Positions 28,101 to 35,228 are shown, numbered from the stretch's first letter. The stretch is DNA of 64,000 nt from an uncultured Gammaproteobacteria bacterium (GCA_951828235.1 OX639965.1:579191-643190), one strand, 5' to 3'. Notes: a model not told the origin generated them from the letters alone. Numbers and translations are program-made.

Positions 28101-30157
28101 ACGGTACTCACTTCCTCGTCCTCTGCGGGTGCTGGAGGGAGATAGACGCTCATCAGGTCCTCCAGCTTGTCCTCAATGCGGTCGTCGTGGGCGCGCAAGG
28201 CCATCAGGATCTGGCCCAACGCCTGCCAGCCGTCGTCGGGGCTGTTGCTATTCGCAAGCCATTGCTCCGCGTCCTCGTTCGGGGGGATGACAATGGGGCA
28301 GACGATGTAGCCCAACTGCTTGCCTTCCGAGCGCCGCATAACACGTCCTACCGCCTGAATCACGTCCACTGGTGACTTGCGCTGCTCAATGAACCCGACC
28401 GCCGAAAGCGAGGGCGCATCCGTCCCCTCGCCAAAAATCCCCACATTGAGGATGCCTCGCGGCTCTTCATCCGTCGCCGCAGCAATTTGCGCCTTCGCCT
28501 GTTCACGCTTTGCCACATTACTGTCCGCATCCAGGTGCTGCAGAAGATATTCGGCGGGTTCCTCCGCCACGCCATCGGCCACAAGCCGGTTGCCCACCCA
28601 CTTGCGCACGGTTTTTGAGGACAGCGCCTCGGTCATGTCTTTTGACTTCTTGATGGTGTTCAGAAAGTTGATGGAAGAGCGGATGACGTGCCCATCCTTT
28701 CGGGTGGCGCCGCCCATGACCAGGGCCAAGGCCAAACCACGCAGGAATTGAACGGTGGACAGGCTGTTCTTTTCGTCGGCCAGCGTGTTGGCGGTTCGGT
28801 AGGCTTCAGGGTCATTTACACCGAGCGCGATGATCCGGTAATCGGAAAGCCATCCGTTCTCCACGGCATCGCGGTAGGACTTGCGGTAAAGCTCCGGGCC
28901 GAAAACGTTTTCGTCATCCATGCTGCGAACGATCCAGTCCTGTTTTCGCATCCGCTTCTCGACGGTGCGCTGCCCTTGGGTCTTGTAGATTTTCGGCGTG
29001 GCCGTTTGATAAACACGGTAAGTCGCGGGAAAGCGGAGCTGGTTGTGGCAGACGGTGAAATCGCGCAAGCGCTCTTCCTCTCCTTTGACCCGCCTAATTC
29101 CTGCTGTGCGATGCGCTTCATCAGCAACCAGAACGGCAATCGCTGTCCCGCTTGAAATCAATGCGTCAGCAATCTTGTGGCTCGACTGATACGTCCCGAA
29201 AATCACGCCCATGTAGCCTTCGGGCAAAGCCCCCATCCATTCGGCAATCGCGCGGGGCTCCGTGGTCACGCGGCCCTTCACGTCCCGGGCGCTGGCCCGG
29301 CTCAGGTCGGCCGTCTGGTCCTTTGACAAGTCGCTTCCACGCGCGGCGGTTTGGTCGGAGCACACGGCGAGCGCAACAAGCGGTCTGCTGCTGTGGATGA
29401 GGAATTCACGGCGCAATTGCGCAACCAGCGCAATTGAGGGGCAGAGGATCGCGGAGACTTGCCCCGGCTCGGTGAGTTCCTCGATTAACCGCAACGCGAT
29501 ACGCGACTTGCCGGTACCGCACGGCAGGATGATTCGCCCTCTGGCCGCCCCCGTGCCGCTTTCCGCATGGCTTATCAGGGTGTCAACGGAGCGTTGCACG
29601 GCTTCCTGTTGCATGCAGTCCCGCGTCTGCATGGCGGTGGGGTCTTGGCAGTGGGAGCAGTCCTCCAATTGATCGCCGCCCACGCCGTCGAGGTGCTTCT
29701 TGATGTCGGCGTAGAGATTGATGTGCGCAACCTTGTTTCCCTCCATGACCCGGCCCGCATTCGAGTTGACGCTGACCGCGCCGTTTACTACCAGCCAGCG
29801 CTCGGCGAAAGGGATCCCGATGCTTGATGATTCGGCGATGAAGCTGTCAATCTCGCGCTTGTTGATGGGCGCCCCCGATCCCTGCTCATCGAGCTCCCTT
29901 GACTTGCACTGAATCGCTATCCGCTTGCCATCGGAACGCTCCGCAATCACATCAATACCGCTGTCGGGGTGATTTTTCTCCGGCCAATCGTCCCAAGTCC
30001 ACGCTTTGCGAACATCCCACTCGGCGATGAGGGGCGCGCACTCGGCCGTCAGAGATTCGAGCCACTTGCCGTCGGTAGCTCGACCGGACGTTTCCTCGAT
30101 TTCCACCAGTGCGCCCTTGAGCTTCTCGAAGGCTGCGGTCTTGTTGTTATCCCTCAT
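25184..30157 (-). CDS. Single-chain restriction-modification enzyme (type ISP-like)
   Basis: One 1657-residue chain combines an Mrr-like nuclease (Asp69 and QCK at 83-85), a superfamily 2 helicase (LPCGTGKSR near 211-219, VADEAHR near 344-350, QAVGRVMRR in motif VI), a helical coupler, an adenine methyltransferase (motif I DLACGSGTLLAAT near 1062, motif IV MNPPF near 1205) and a C-terminal target-recognition region (about 1350-1657). This order and length match type ISP enzymes such as LlaBIII and LlaGI, which translocate and cut after head-on collision. One gene therefore gives both restriction and protection. It follows the QueC-like gene by 186 nt on the same strand. Confidence 0.88.
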   Translation of the reverse strand: MRDNNKTAAFEKLKGALVEIEETSGRATDGKWLESLTAECAPLIAEWDVRKAWTWDDWPEKNHPDSGIDVIAERSDGKRIAIQCKSRELDEQGSGAPINKREIDSFIAESSSIGIPFAERWLVVNGAVSVNSNAGRVMEGNKVAHINLYADIKKHLDGVGGDQLEDCSHCQDPTAMQTRDCMQQEAVQRSVDTLISHAESGTGAARGRIILPCGTGKSRIALRLIEELTEPGQVSAILCPSIALVAQLRREFLIHSSRPLVALAVCSDQTAARGSDLSKDQTADLSRASARDVKGRVTTEPRAIAEWMGALPEGYMGVIFGTYQSSHKIADALISSGTAIAVLVADEAHRTAGIRRVKGEEERLRDFTVCHNQLRFPATYRVYQTATPKIYKTQGQRTVEKRMRKQDWIVRSMDDENVFGPELYRKSYRDAVENGWLSDYRIIALGVNDPEAYRTANTLADEKNSLSTVQFLRGLALALVMGGATRKDGHVIRSSINFLNTIKKSKDMTEALSSKTVRKWVGNRLVADGVAEEPAEYLLQHLDADSNVAKREQAKAQIAAATDEEPRGILNVGIFGEGTDAPSLSAVGFIEQRKSPVDVIQAVGRVMRRSEGKQLGYIVCPIVIPPNEDAEQWLANSNSPDDGWQALGQILMALRAHDDRIEDKLEDLMSVYLPPAPAEDEEVSTVVALGSDTGRAAYFLHEGKRGHAERATEDAVKGAVRSADVFRPLNEAMPEGVAGKATADVPELPPRNEPHRIVTGKINRDGSFEMREQSVVRDKPKTDGTLGSINLKKTKATARKMLNGESGRKITRPRKRKTPEELAELREQRTLNLLSGSKADEMGIFVNLLEKSGLCRNKAQRSVNTLEEVIAEARRRLEEDELAGTLDAHFGLDKQSGASGKDRADGCTIASLLLMNAAMLHQRIAAGAWLPGVEGLETIKVAPKAAQLALRQWNTITRHDFRPVLEPAIELIWKVQDTGRESGLNKAMRHIAAEAERLAKDYADLGADYAGELFNQVMGNQASDGAYFTRPEAASLLARLALDVAAPDADWTDLRTWESNRVVDLACGSGTLLAATLTEMKRRARERGLGERQIAERQKLAVEKTITGLDFNPVSLQLAAAQLTAGNVDVTYRNMGLHRMAYGPRNDDMNDVRAGSLELLGQRRVIGMGDELNLDEHDIGSERLQIAQDDPILEDAVDSVFGARVIIMNPPFTDRKRMGDKFSEGIRGQLRGRVDGLERALVQNDPELDGFVSKTSIGPLFEALAEKCADAVDGVVAMVRPTVVFTGPAALQMRQVFAKRFHIHTLLTSHQPGEINLSQKTSINESLIVVRRYEAKEGAKPPTRIISLDRVPTDDQTVGELHDQLVRCETGLLSDGWGEVSEWPVERIEAGDWTAGAFRAPELAEAAFDLANHKSLLRMEDQDMVPSAVLLGGGRDVAQADANAPGVFSVLCSKSAEAQQAIRGVPDQHWAPKTAVPRREWIEDPGADGPQHPGTARLMNRASHLLVTAGQDTGTARVTAVAQEELCLGLGWLPVPGVTLEKAKAATVFLNSTAGRLQLLRNPGRKLAFPQYNPAGLKIIRLPNLSDQTLVDRLARCWEATAEMEVPQYRDGECDVRHIWDDAVADALGWDKDWLSVLRHLLHREPHVRGLGYNQFG

Positions 30158-30343
30158 GCGATGTGTTCCTTGTTTTATGTTGCACCGCTGTGATGTGCGT
30201 GGCTGTCACGTCCCAATAAATCACATTGAGCCGAAAGCCCCTTCTTTTTCGGAGACGTTGCGAAGCCCCTAGGTGATCAGGTCTTGATACGTCAGCTGAT
30301 AGGAATCTAGCGGGCAGGCAAATTGATAGCCTCCCCTCCAACT

Positions 30344-30985
30344 TCACGGAGTAGAGCCGGGGGAACGGGCGATGTGATCGCTAGTAGCTGCCCGATCCCG
30401 ACGTGTGAGGCGTGCAAATAGCTCCAAGGATTTGTTGCAACCTCGGCAAGCACCGCAGGCTATTTCGGCTCGGTGGCAAGAGAATGTCCATCCGAGTAGG
30501 TCGCGGCTAACGCCCGATCGAAGAACCAAATCGTATGTCGTCAAGCCCGATGCTGGAGCATTAAGCGTGAAACCGGCAAGCTGAGTTTGAAGAAGCCGTT
30601 CCATAGCTCTCAAGAAATCGGGTGTACCGTCATTGTGAACGTTATCCGTTACGACCGTCCCAATTGTCAATTCTTTCAAGCCGCAATTTGCAAGCGCCAT
30701 GGCCGCGACAGTAAGGAGCGCCTGATTGCGAAAGGGCCAATGCTCTGAAACCGAGCCTCTTCCGTTGTTGGACGGAACTCCGGCCAATTCGCCGGAACCC
30801 AAATGGCCAAGCGGCACCTCGATGACTCTGTGAGACATGCCCAGCAGCGACGCAATATGCGTAGCGGCGCGTAGCTCTCTCGGCGCGGCAATCTGACCGT
30901 AGTCGATCGTTAGAGCCATATCGGGCTTCGTCATCACTGCGAGGCATGTGGAGTCTATGCCACCGGAGAACAAGAGCGCTCTCAT
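30344..30985 (-). CDS. QueC-like (Cap9/QatC-type) PP-loop enzyme
   Basis: QueC makes 7-cyano-7-deazaguanine; immune QueC-like proteins (Cap9, QatC) are reported to attach a deazaguanine to a partner protein. This 213-residue protein has the PP-loop FSGGIDST (residues 6-13), WPFRNQALL (83-91) corresponding to the QueC PxRN block, and four zinc cysteines (170, 177, 180, 183). ATG 30985 overlaps the upstream gene by 4 nt. No queD, queE or folE is nearby, so it is unlikely to serve a complete local preQ0 pathway. Its neighbours (glycosylase, deoxyribosyltransferase fusion, Gly-start protein) point to a defence role (inference). Confidence 0.82.
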   Translation of the reverse strand: MRALLFSGGIDSTCLAVMTKPDMALTIDYGQIAAPRELRAATHIASLLGMSHRVIEVPLGHLGSGELAGVPSNNGRGSVSEHWPFRNQALLTVAAMALANCGLKELTIGTVVTDNVHNDGTPDFLRAMERLLQTQLAGFTLNAPASGLTTYDLVLRSGVSRDLLGWTFSCHRAEIACGACRGCNKSLELFARLTRRDRAATSDHIARSPGSTP

Positions 30986-32208
30986 GCCGTTAAAGCAGCC
31001 CAAGCGACACGATAGATAGCGCTCGCAAAATCGTCGATGATCGAACAATTCCTTGAACCCCGGACCATAGTATGATCGGCTGGCCTCGGGTTTTGCGACA
31101 GTGCTACCACAGGGATGCCGTGTCTCACGGCCCAACCAATCTCGAAGATCGTGCCAGGATCGCACCCGTCAAGAATAGCGAATACGGCCTTGCAATTGCT
31201 GAGACCTGTTAGGTCTTTTCGAACGACGCGTTCGATCTCCTGCTGGCGCGCCTGTTGGTCAGCGAATTCGCGCGCAAGTCCAGCTTCGTGGTAAGGCGAG
31301 AAGTATGAGATTCCGAGACTTTCGAGTGCCCGGCACGCTTGGTCTACGAGCCACAACTCCGCCATGGTGAAGAAGGGACCAGCAATATATACGCTTCCTT
31401 TTGCATCATTAACAGCAATGGGCTCCAGCGCCGCAGCCTCCTCGTCAAGAAAAACGCTTGGCAGGCGATTGTTACAGTAGCGCGCCACGCAGCGGGAAGC
31501 GGTATCCGCCGCTTCAAGGGGAGGCACTCCTTTTTCTGCCCATTGGTATGCGAAAGCGGCACTAAATATGTCGCCCGATCCGATCTTGTAAACCCGATCG
31601 CTACGGTAGGCTGGGACAGAATCCTGATACTCCCCATTGACATAAACACGACATCCCTGCACGCCGGATTTGACGAGAACGGCACACGCGCGTTCCGACT
31701 TCCAAATGTTTCGCACCGCCTTTGATTCGTTCTTGCTATTTCCAAGCACTCTTACTTCTTGCGCGTTCAATACGATTGCCAGAGAATCTGCAGTAGAACC
31801 ATTGGCTTTGAAAGACAATGGCATCTGCGGGCTCTGTGGATCGAACACGACCTTTTCACCGCGGACAATTGCGTCACCTTCCATGAAGCCAAAGCGCAAG
31901 ATTTTGGAGCCCTCCAAGAGGATGTCATCACACTTGGAAAGCAGGCTCGGATAATATTCCGGCGCTGACAACGGATGAAAATAGGTAAATCTGACCGTTT
32001 CGGTGGCTGTATGAGGATGATGCCTAAGGCACGGGTTAGACAGAACTATTGCAACTGTGCTTTGCTCAGAATCAGGGCAATAGTAGTGCCAGTCAACATC
32101 CGTGCCCGCTAAAGCAATGGCTAAAGCAGCGCGGCCACCAGATCCAAAAATATCGTCGTGTTGTGGCGATATGCAGACTTCCTGGTAGCAACCGCCAATT
32201 ACAAGCAC
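30982..32208 (-). CDS. PfkB kinase - nucleoside 2-deoxyribosyltransferase fusion
   Basis: This 408-residue protein fuses two nucleoside enzymes. Residues 1-265 are a PfkB kinase with a glycine loop (FGSGGRAALAIALAG) and catalytic KIGSGDIFSAAFAYQWA (Asp213). Residues 272-408 are a nucleoside deoxyribosyltransferase-like domain: VYIAGPFFTMAE, KDLTGLSNCKAVFAILDG and the nucleophile Glu356 in DPGTIFEIGWAVRHG. The pair could release or transfer a base from a (deoxy)nucleoside and phosphorylate the sugar. GTG start, 2 nt after the small-protein gene. It lies between a glycosylase and a QueC-like gene, suggesting a shared base-modification task. Confidence 0.83.
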   Translation of the reverse strand: MLVIGGCYQEVCISPQHDDIFGSGGRAALAIALAGTDVDWHYYCPDSEQSTVAIVLSNPCLRHHPHTATETVRFTYFHPLSAPEYYPSLLSKCDDILLEGSKILRFGFMEGDAIVRGEKVVFDPQSPQMPLSFKANGSTADSLAIVLNAQEVRVLGNSKNESKAVRNIWKSERACAVLVKSGVQGCRVYVNGEYQDSVPAYRSDRVYKIGSGDIFSAAFAYQWAEKGVPPLEAADTASRCVARYCNNRLPSVFLDEEAAALEPIAVNDAKGSVYIAGPFFTMAELWLVDQACRALESLGISYFSPYHEAGLAREFADQQARQQEIERVVRKDLTGLSNCKAVFAILDGCDPGTIFEIGWAVRHGIPVVALSQNPRPADHTMVRGSRNCSIIDDFASAIYRVAWAALTA

Positions 32209-32210
32209 AA

Positions 32211-32549
32211 TTACACCCGTTCAATGAACACGGTCACTACTGATCCCGAAATAGCCGTCACCTCGGCTTCATAGGAGTTGTCATCCAGACAATCGATAAG
32301 GGTTCCTAGCTGGCGCACTCCAGTGATTGTGCCCGCCACCTCTCCTGTCACTTTAGTCAAGGCCGCGACGCTCGTGGACTCACCCCGCGTAATGAGTTGG
32401 ACCGCCAGACGATCGCCTACGGTGAGTTCCTGAACAACTGAAGGGTCGGGGCCAAAAAGATCAACCTGGAACCGCAAATCACAAGCGTCATGTCCGCTTC
32501 CATTCCGATTGACCGGCGGAGGGCTATAGCTCGATCCGCTTCCACCCAT
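32211..32549 (-). CDS. 112-aa protein with Met-Gly-Gly start, candidate modification target
   Basis: I do not recognise the fold. The protein opens MGGSGSSYSPPPVNRNGSG, a flexible Gly/Ser/Pro tail, followed by an all-beta-looking domain (LTVGDRLAVQL, then VTGEVAGTITGVRQLG and VTAISGSVVTVFIERV). Met aminopeptidase would remove Met1 and leave an N-terminal Gly, the type of end I recall being conjugated by QueC-like immune enzymes. A good Shine-Dalgarno (AGGGGGA) supports the start. It is 43 nt after the glycosylase gene and 2 nt before the fusion gene. Confidence 0.75.
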   Translation of the reverse strand: MGGSGSSYSPPPVNRNGSGHDACDLRFQVDLFGPDPSVVQELTVGDRLAVQLITRGESTSVAALTKVTGEVAGTITGVRQLGTLIDCLDDNSYEAEVTAISGSVVTVFIERV

Positions 32550-32592
32550 TGCTTCCCCCTACAGCATTATTATTGCTCAATGGTGGCGCAGT

Positions 32593-33348
32593 CTAAACTG
32601 CAAAATTTGCTCGCGCCAACTTCGACCCGAAAGTACGCATATCATGCCACATGACACTATCAAGGATAGATGCTCGGACGAGCAAACTCTCCGCAAAACT
32701 CAAGAACCGACTCTCTAAATTCAAGTAATCGCGAGGAAGACGACAATTCCTATCGAATAGCTTGAGCCACCATCCCGCCTGCAGAACGTGAATGTCCAGG
32801 ATCGCGATACAGTCAGCATCTAGCCAATTCCTGGTGATCCAACTAGCTGTCTTTGGCCCCACACCGTTCAATGCCTGGAGCTCGTCACGAAATCGAATCG
32901 GCTCGGCTTCATTTAACTCCAATCCTGTCAGCTCCACCATCGCACGGTGGATCCGGCGCGCTCGTTGCGCAGGAAATCGGTAGCGGTGGGGTCGCCCTCG
33001 AACAACTGTGGGTTCATTAAGCATTGCCAAGAGGGCGGCTTCGGAAACTACGGCTCCACTCTGGAAGGCGCCATTAGCCTGCAAGCGCTCGAAAAAGGCG
33101 GTGGCAACTTCGAGTGTCACCCCAAATCCGCCAAGCAGGCAGAATCCAATTTCCTCCTCAAGCGTGCCATGTCGGTTGACGAAATCGATTTCAACTCGAT
33201 CCGCCGTGGCACAGCGCATAGCCCAATATGCAGGCGTGAGCAACTCGTCTTCACGGCCAAACCGTACACCCGACACAACCTCGTCGTCCGGGCGGAAAGG
33301 CACCAAGAGCGGATACTGAGTCCCAGACCCGACTGGATCCTGAGGCAC
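32593..33348 (-). CDS. HhH-GPD (OGG-like) DNA glycosylase/lyase
   Basis: The 251-residue protein has the helix-hairpin-helix/GPD core of 8-oxoguanine-type glycosylases: LNGVGPKTASWITRNWL with candidate Schiff-base Lys166, and ILDIHVLQAG with catalytic Asp185. The N-terminal half matches no family I know. GTG start with AGGAAAAG upstream. As the first gene of the QueC-like operon it recalls the OGG-like ancillary genes of type IV CBASS. It may excise a modified purine or process nucleic acid for the pathway (inference). Confidence 0.8.
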   Translation of the reverse strand: MPQDPVGSGTQYPLLVPFRPDDEVVSGVRFGREDELLTPAYWAMRCATADRVEIDFVNRHGTLEEEIGFCLLGGFGVTLEVATAFFERLQANGAFQSGAVVSEAALLAMLNEPTVVRGRPHRYRFPAQRARRIHRAMVELTGLELNEAEPIRFRDELQALNGVGPKTASWITRNWLDADCIAILDIHVLQAGWWLKLFDRNCRLPRDYLNLESRFLSFAESLLVRASILDSVMWHDMRTFGSKLARANFAV

Positions 33349-33377
33349 CTTTTCCTGCCGATTTCTGATAGGAATAA

Positions 33378-33385
33378 ATTATACT
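33378..33385. promoter_or_regulatory. Overlapping divergent -10 boxes
   Basis: On the minus strand TATAAT (33383-33378) is a perfect -10 for the glycosylase operon. On the plus strand the same bases give TATACT (33380-33385) for the XRE gene, whose ATG begins 7 nt later and so may be leaderless. Neither has a convincing -35. Shared boxes mean one bound repressor would block both directions. Confidence 0.5.
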
Positions 33386-33391
33386 TAAAAA

Positions 33392-33682
33392 ATGAACATT
33401 CCTGAATGGAAAGCAGGGAACTTCCCGAAACGTTTGAAGCGCGCACGCCAGAAAGCTGAACTTACTCAAGACCAGCTTGCTAACCAACTAGGGATCCGAC
33501 AAGCAACCATCTCGCGCATCGAGGCTGGTCATGAGCCTCGTGCTGGCCTGCTACAGCGCATTGTCGCCTTTGTTGAAAACATCGAACGGTCCAACCCGAA
33601 AATCGAAGACGATATTGTGTCGGCCATTGGTAAGTCGCAGGAATTTAAGGCGCTAATCGCGCGTGTAGCGGCGGAACTGTAA
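33392..33682 (+). CDS. XRE-family HTH regulator
   Basis: The 96-residue protein has a Cro/CI-type helix-turn-helix (AELTQDQLANQLGIRQATISRIEAG, residues about 23-47) and a short C-terminal helical tail. It is divergent from the QueC-like operon with only 43 nt between start codons, so it probably represses that operon and itself. HTH genes at the head of defence operons commonly play this part. No toxin-like partner follows it. Confidence 0.85.
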   Translation: MNIPEWKAGNFPKRLKRARQKAELTQDQLANQLGIRQATISRIEAGHEPRAGLLQRIVAFVENIERSNPKIEDDIVSAIGKSQEFKALIARVAAEL

Positions 33683-33733
33683 AGTATATTTTATGATTTT
33701 ATAGCGTGACTAGGAAATCCAAGCACCTAGAAC

Positions 33734-34336
33734 ATGACCTGGGCCCAACTCGCAACATTCAACATCGTCCTGATAGTCTCCATCGCGAGCGCCGGGCCGG
33801 CGATGCTGATGGCGACCCAGACGTCGTTGAGCGCAGGACGCGCTGCCGGTATCGCGGTGGGCGCTGGACTCGGTCTGATGGCCGCAATCTGGACGATGAT
33901 GGCGCTGCTCGGTTTTGGTGTCGTCTTCGAGCTGTTCCCCTTCTTGTACGTCGGCGCCAAAGCGGTAGGGGCTGCTTATCTTCTGTATGTCGCCTACAGG
34001 ATGTGGAGGGGTGCCGGCGTCCCTGCCAGGGCCGTGATCAATCCGACCGGGCGCGCATTCCGGCAGGGGTTTCTGGTGAATCTCTTCAATCCGAAATCCG
34101 TGCTGTTCGCCGCCGCCGTTCTGGTCACCGTATTCCCGGCGGGCATAGGCCTGGCCGACAGCATCGTCATCGTCGCCAACCACTTCCTTGTGGAAATCAC
34201 TTTCTATACGGCGCTCGCCTTCGGCATGAGCACGCAAGCCGTCGCGAAGCCTTACTTGCGGGCGAAAATCTATATTGACCGCGTGGGTGCGGCCGTGCTC
34301 GGCGCCTTGGGCGTGCGAATTCTGCTAAGCAGGTAG
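33734..34336 (+). CDS. LysE/RhtB-family exporter (intact copy)
   Basis: This 200-residue inner-membrane protein has about six hydrophobic segments and the family marks SAGPAMLMATQTSLSAGRAAG, RMWRG and NPKSVLFAAAVLVT. Such proteins export amino acids or related small molecules; the substrate is unknown. A second, broken copy lies downstream (35473-35626 and 37253-37534) with shared flanking DNA, so this locus was duplicated. Confidence 0.87.
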   Translation: MTWAQLATFNIVLIVSIASAGPAMLMATQTSLSAGRAAGIAVGAGLGLMAAIWTMMALLGFGVVFELFPFLYVGAKAVGAAYLLYVAYRMWRGAGVPARAVINPTGRAFRQGFLVNLFNPKSVLFAAAVLVTVFPAGIGLADSIVIVANHFLVEITFYTALAFGMSTQAVAKPYLRAKIYIDRVGAAVLGALGVRILLSR

Positions 34337-34439
34337 CCTGGCCAGTTCTTTGTTGGTGGGTCAGCCGAGTATCTGAGACGGCGATTTCATGGCCCGTGTG
34401 GTTCAGGTCAGCACGGATTATCGGCCCGTGGCAAGCCCC

Positions 34440-34476
34440 AAAAAAGCAAGGGCCTCCGAAGAGGCCCGCACCTTGC
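34440..34476 (-). terminator. Rho-independent terminator (minus strand)
   Basis: On the minus strand GGGCCTC-TTCG-GAGGCCC (outer TTGC/GCAAG pairing possible) is followed by six T residues at 34445-34440. No protein gene ends here; the transcript it closes is the predicted small RNA just upstream on this strand. Confidence 0.8.
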
Positions 34477-34501
34477 GGTCGAAACCACAAGGGGTGTTAG
34501 G
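34440..34501 (-). ncRNA. Predicted small RNA, minus strand
   Basis: A transcript of about 62 nt is bounded by a promoter-like pair (34534-34508) and a terminator. It would fold into a 9-bp hairpin with a TTCG loop (CCTTGTGGT and ACCGCAAGG, 34492-34471) followed by the terminator hairpin, also TTCG-looped. The two structures share bases at 34472-34476, so alternative folding is possible. There is no open frame. Function unknown. Confidence 0.45.
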
Positions 34502-34507
34502 CGCAAA

Positions 34508-34534
34508 AGTATAGCCAAGAATGCGAAATGTCAA
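34508..34534 (-). promoter_or_regulatory. Sigma-70-like promoter for minus small RNA
   Basis: TTGACA (34534-34529) and TATACT (34513-34508) are both near-consensus, with a short 15-bp spacer. The region from -35 upstream is repeated at about 44034-44056. Confidence 0.5.
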
Positions 34535-34548
34535 TTAACTACTAATTA

Positions 34549-34577
34549 TTGACTGACGCCTAATCGAACGATATTGT
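34549..34577 (+). promoter_or_regulatory. Sigma-70-like promoter for plus small RNA
   Basis: TTGACT (34549-34554) and TATTGT (34572-34577) with the ideal 17-bp spacer. It points away from the minus-strand promoter 15 bp to the left. Confidence 0.55.
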
Positions 34578-34583
34578 GGCGGC

Positions 34584-34647
34584 AGATACCCGCCGGCAGC
34601 GTGCTGTCGGCTCAAGGGCTGCCCTTCGGAGCGGCCCTTGCTTTTTT
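34584..34647 (+). ncRNA. Predicted small RNA, plus strand
   Basis: A transcript of about 64 nt runs from the promoter at 34549-34577 to the terminator at 34613-34647. It contains an 8-bp hairpin GCCGGCAG-CGTG-CTGTCGGC (34592-34611) and then the terminator stem. No open frame is present. It could instead be only the terminated tail of a LysE read-through transcript. Confidence 0.45.
34613..34647 (+). terminator. Rho-independent terminator (plus strand)
   Basis: CAAGGGCTGC pairs with GCGGCCCTTG (one G-T) around an 8-nt loop, followed by C and six T. Confidence 0.85.
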
Positions 34648-34985
34648 CAGCAGCATGCAACGCGTGCGTGGGTCTATAGCGGTGGGCAAATCGAGGGGCT
34701 CTCCCTCCGTCGTCAATCTGAGAATGAAGCAGGGGTGATCGCGCTTGAAGCTGTCGTGTTGGTAAAGTGGTGTAGAGAGTCAGCAAACCCAGTCCTGCCA
34801 GCCATCTGACGCAGCCCGCTGCTTCCAGTTCGACGTGAAGGAACCTGCGTATTCCAATGCCAAAGAAACGAAAGAAAGATCAACCGCCGACGAAGTGGTC
34901 GCCCCCTCCCATTCCAAAAAGGAAGGGGGTCCTGGCTTTTGTATAATTTTCACTCTTAACACATGGTCTAGATCAGGAGTAAGTC
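34648..34985. other. Gene-free stretch before DUF433 gene
   Basis: I see no supported gene in these 338 bases. The longest suggestive item is a 29-residue Lys/Pro-rich frame at 34858-34947 with no ribosome binding site. The last 40 bases probably hold the promoter of the DUF433 gene. Confidence 0.5.
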
Positions 34986-35228
34986 ATGGCGACTGAATGG
35001 GATACCTGTCCTGCGGTTGAGCGCGATCCTGACAAGTTGAGTGGGGCGCTGATTTTTCGCAACACGAGAATTCCCGTGGCGACCCTCTTCGAAAACCTCA
35101 AGCGCGGCGCGACCGTTGACCAATTCCTGGAGTGGTACCCTGGTGCGACACGAGAGCAGGTCGAAGCTGTGATTGAGCACGAATCCCGTGAAATGCAGGC
35201 CCCCGTGCTGCAAGAACTCCGTCTTTGA
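34986..35228 (+). CDS. DUF433 antitoxin
   Basis: The 80-residue DUF433 protein has the family pattern ERDPDKLSGALIFRNTRIPV followed by LFENLKRGATVDQFLEWYPG and a C-terminal helix. DUF433 proteins are winged-helix-like antitoxins normally paired with a DUF5615 PIN-like toxin. The partner directly follows, overlapping by 4 nt, but is gutted. AGGAGTAAGTC precedes the ATG. Confidence 0.88.
   Translation: MATEWDTCPAVERDPDKLSGALIFRNTRIPVATLFENLKRGATVDQFLEWYPGATREQVEAVIEHESREMQAPVLQELRL

Noticed and set aside
30986..31165. N-terminal 60-residue extension of the QueC-like frame
   Set aside because: It overlaps the fusion gene fully and has no family similarity; the ATG at 30985 directly precedes the PP-loop and overlaps the upstream stop by 4 nt.
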